Positions 42,433-42,544 of a stretch of DNA of 42,544 nucleotides are shown in pieces. The position numbers and the translations under genes were made by a program. The DNA lies in assembly GCF_029265695.1 (NCBI RefSeq), contig NZ_JAJUHW010000025.1, forward strand, positions 1 through 42,544, read 5' to 3'. The notes beneath the pieces were generated by a model. It did no database searches. It was not told where the DNA came from and saw only the letters and a list, made by a program, of their open reading frames with translations. Positions within the stretch are counted from its first letter, which is position 1; each line of letters opens with the position of its first letter. Source of the stretch: Gracilinema caldarium. GTDB taxonomy: Bacteria; Spirochaetota; Spirochaetia; Treponematales; Breznakiellaceae.

Positions 42433-42544
<112 letters not shown>

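Overview
The window looks like chromosomal DNA of a spirochaete, most likely a treponeme relative. This rests on the gene set and protein style (spirochaete-type PilZ protein with a long insert, ankyrin lipoprotein, CheW, RsbU/STAS/HATPase partner-switching cluster, EttA, heterodimeric ABC exporter) and on mid-GC DNA; no species is named because no search could be run. Nothing resembles a prophage, insertion sequence or CRISPR array. The window holds about 33 protein genes, three tRNAs (Met, Pro, Leu) and one 5S rRNA at the right edge.

Layout, left to right. 1-4441 (+): end of trigger factor, then clpP, clpX and lon with overlapping ends, a cytosolic folding/proteolysis operon. 4445-5581 (-): a GT4 glycosyltransferase. 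5661-9530 (+): an anaerobic deoxyribonucleotide operon, nrdR-nrdD-(glycyl-radical/redoxin)-nrdG, with a near-consensus promoter, two NrdR-box-like operators 42 bp apart and a terminator. 9536-9691 (-): tRNA-Met with its own promoter and terminator. 9709-12390 (-): a very large unrecognised protein with a degenerate cyclase/STAND/TPR look. 12443-13435 (+): argF behind two ARG-box-like sites 21 bp apart. 13451-16101 (+): secreted small protein, M24 peptidase and NrnA. 16115-17191 (+): a sigma-factor-like unknown behind a sigma54-like promoter with duplicated upstream sites. 17231-20490 (+): rlmJ, hemolysin III and ettA. 20509-23524 (+): phosphatase, STAS and HATPase regulators with promoter and terminator. 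23523-25408 (-): PilZ protein and lipoprotein. 25512-29487 (+): aconitase, HD phosphohydrolase and ComFB-like protein. 29484-30284 (+): tRNA-Pro with a TtcA-like gene six bases behind. 30400-30481 (-): tRNA-Leu. 30691-33495 (+): a 26-repeat ankyrin lipoprotein. 33498-42386 (-): one long operon, cheW, DegT-like, nadK, recN, unknown, and two ABC exporter halves. 42427-42544 (-): 5S rRNA, the tail of an rRNA operon.

The most unusual object is the class III ribonucleotide reductase. The 685-residue NrdD stops just after its C-terminal zinc site and has no glycyl radical motif. That motif (Gly34 in a RIVGYY context) sits at the start of the next gene, which overlaps nrdD by an ATGA junction and continues into a thioredoxin-fold domain with a CPAC motif. 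The radical-bearing loop and a plausible electron donor are therefore one small separate protein, made in step with the catalytic barrel and followed by the activase gene.

Other points to note are a DegT-family protein whose PLP lysine is replaced by arginine, an intrinsic terminator built inside the opposing ABC gene, and an ABC pair with textbook degenerate/consensus site asymmetry plus a large extracytoplasmic insert.
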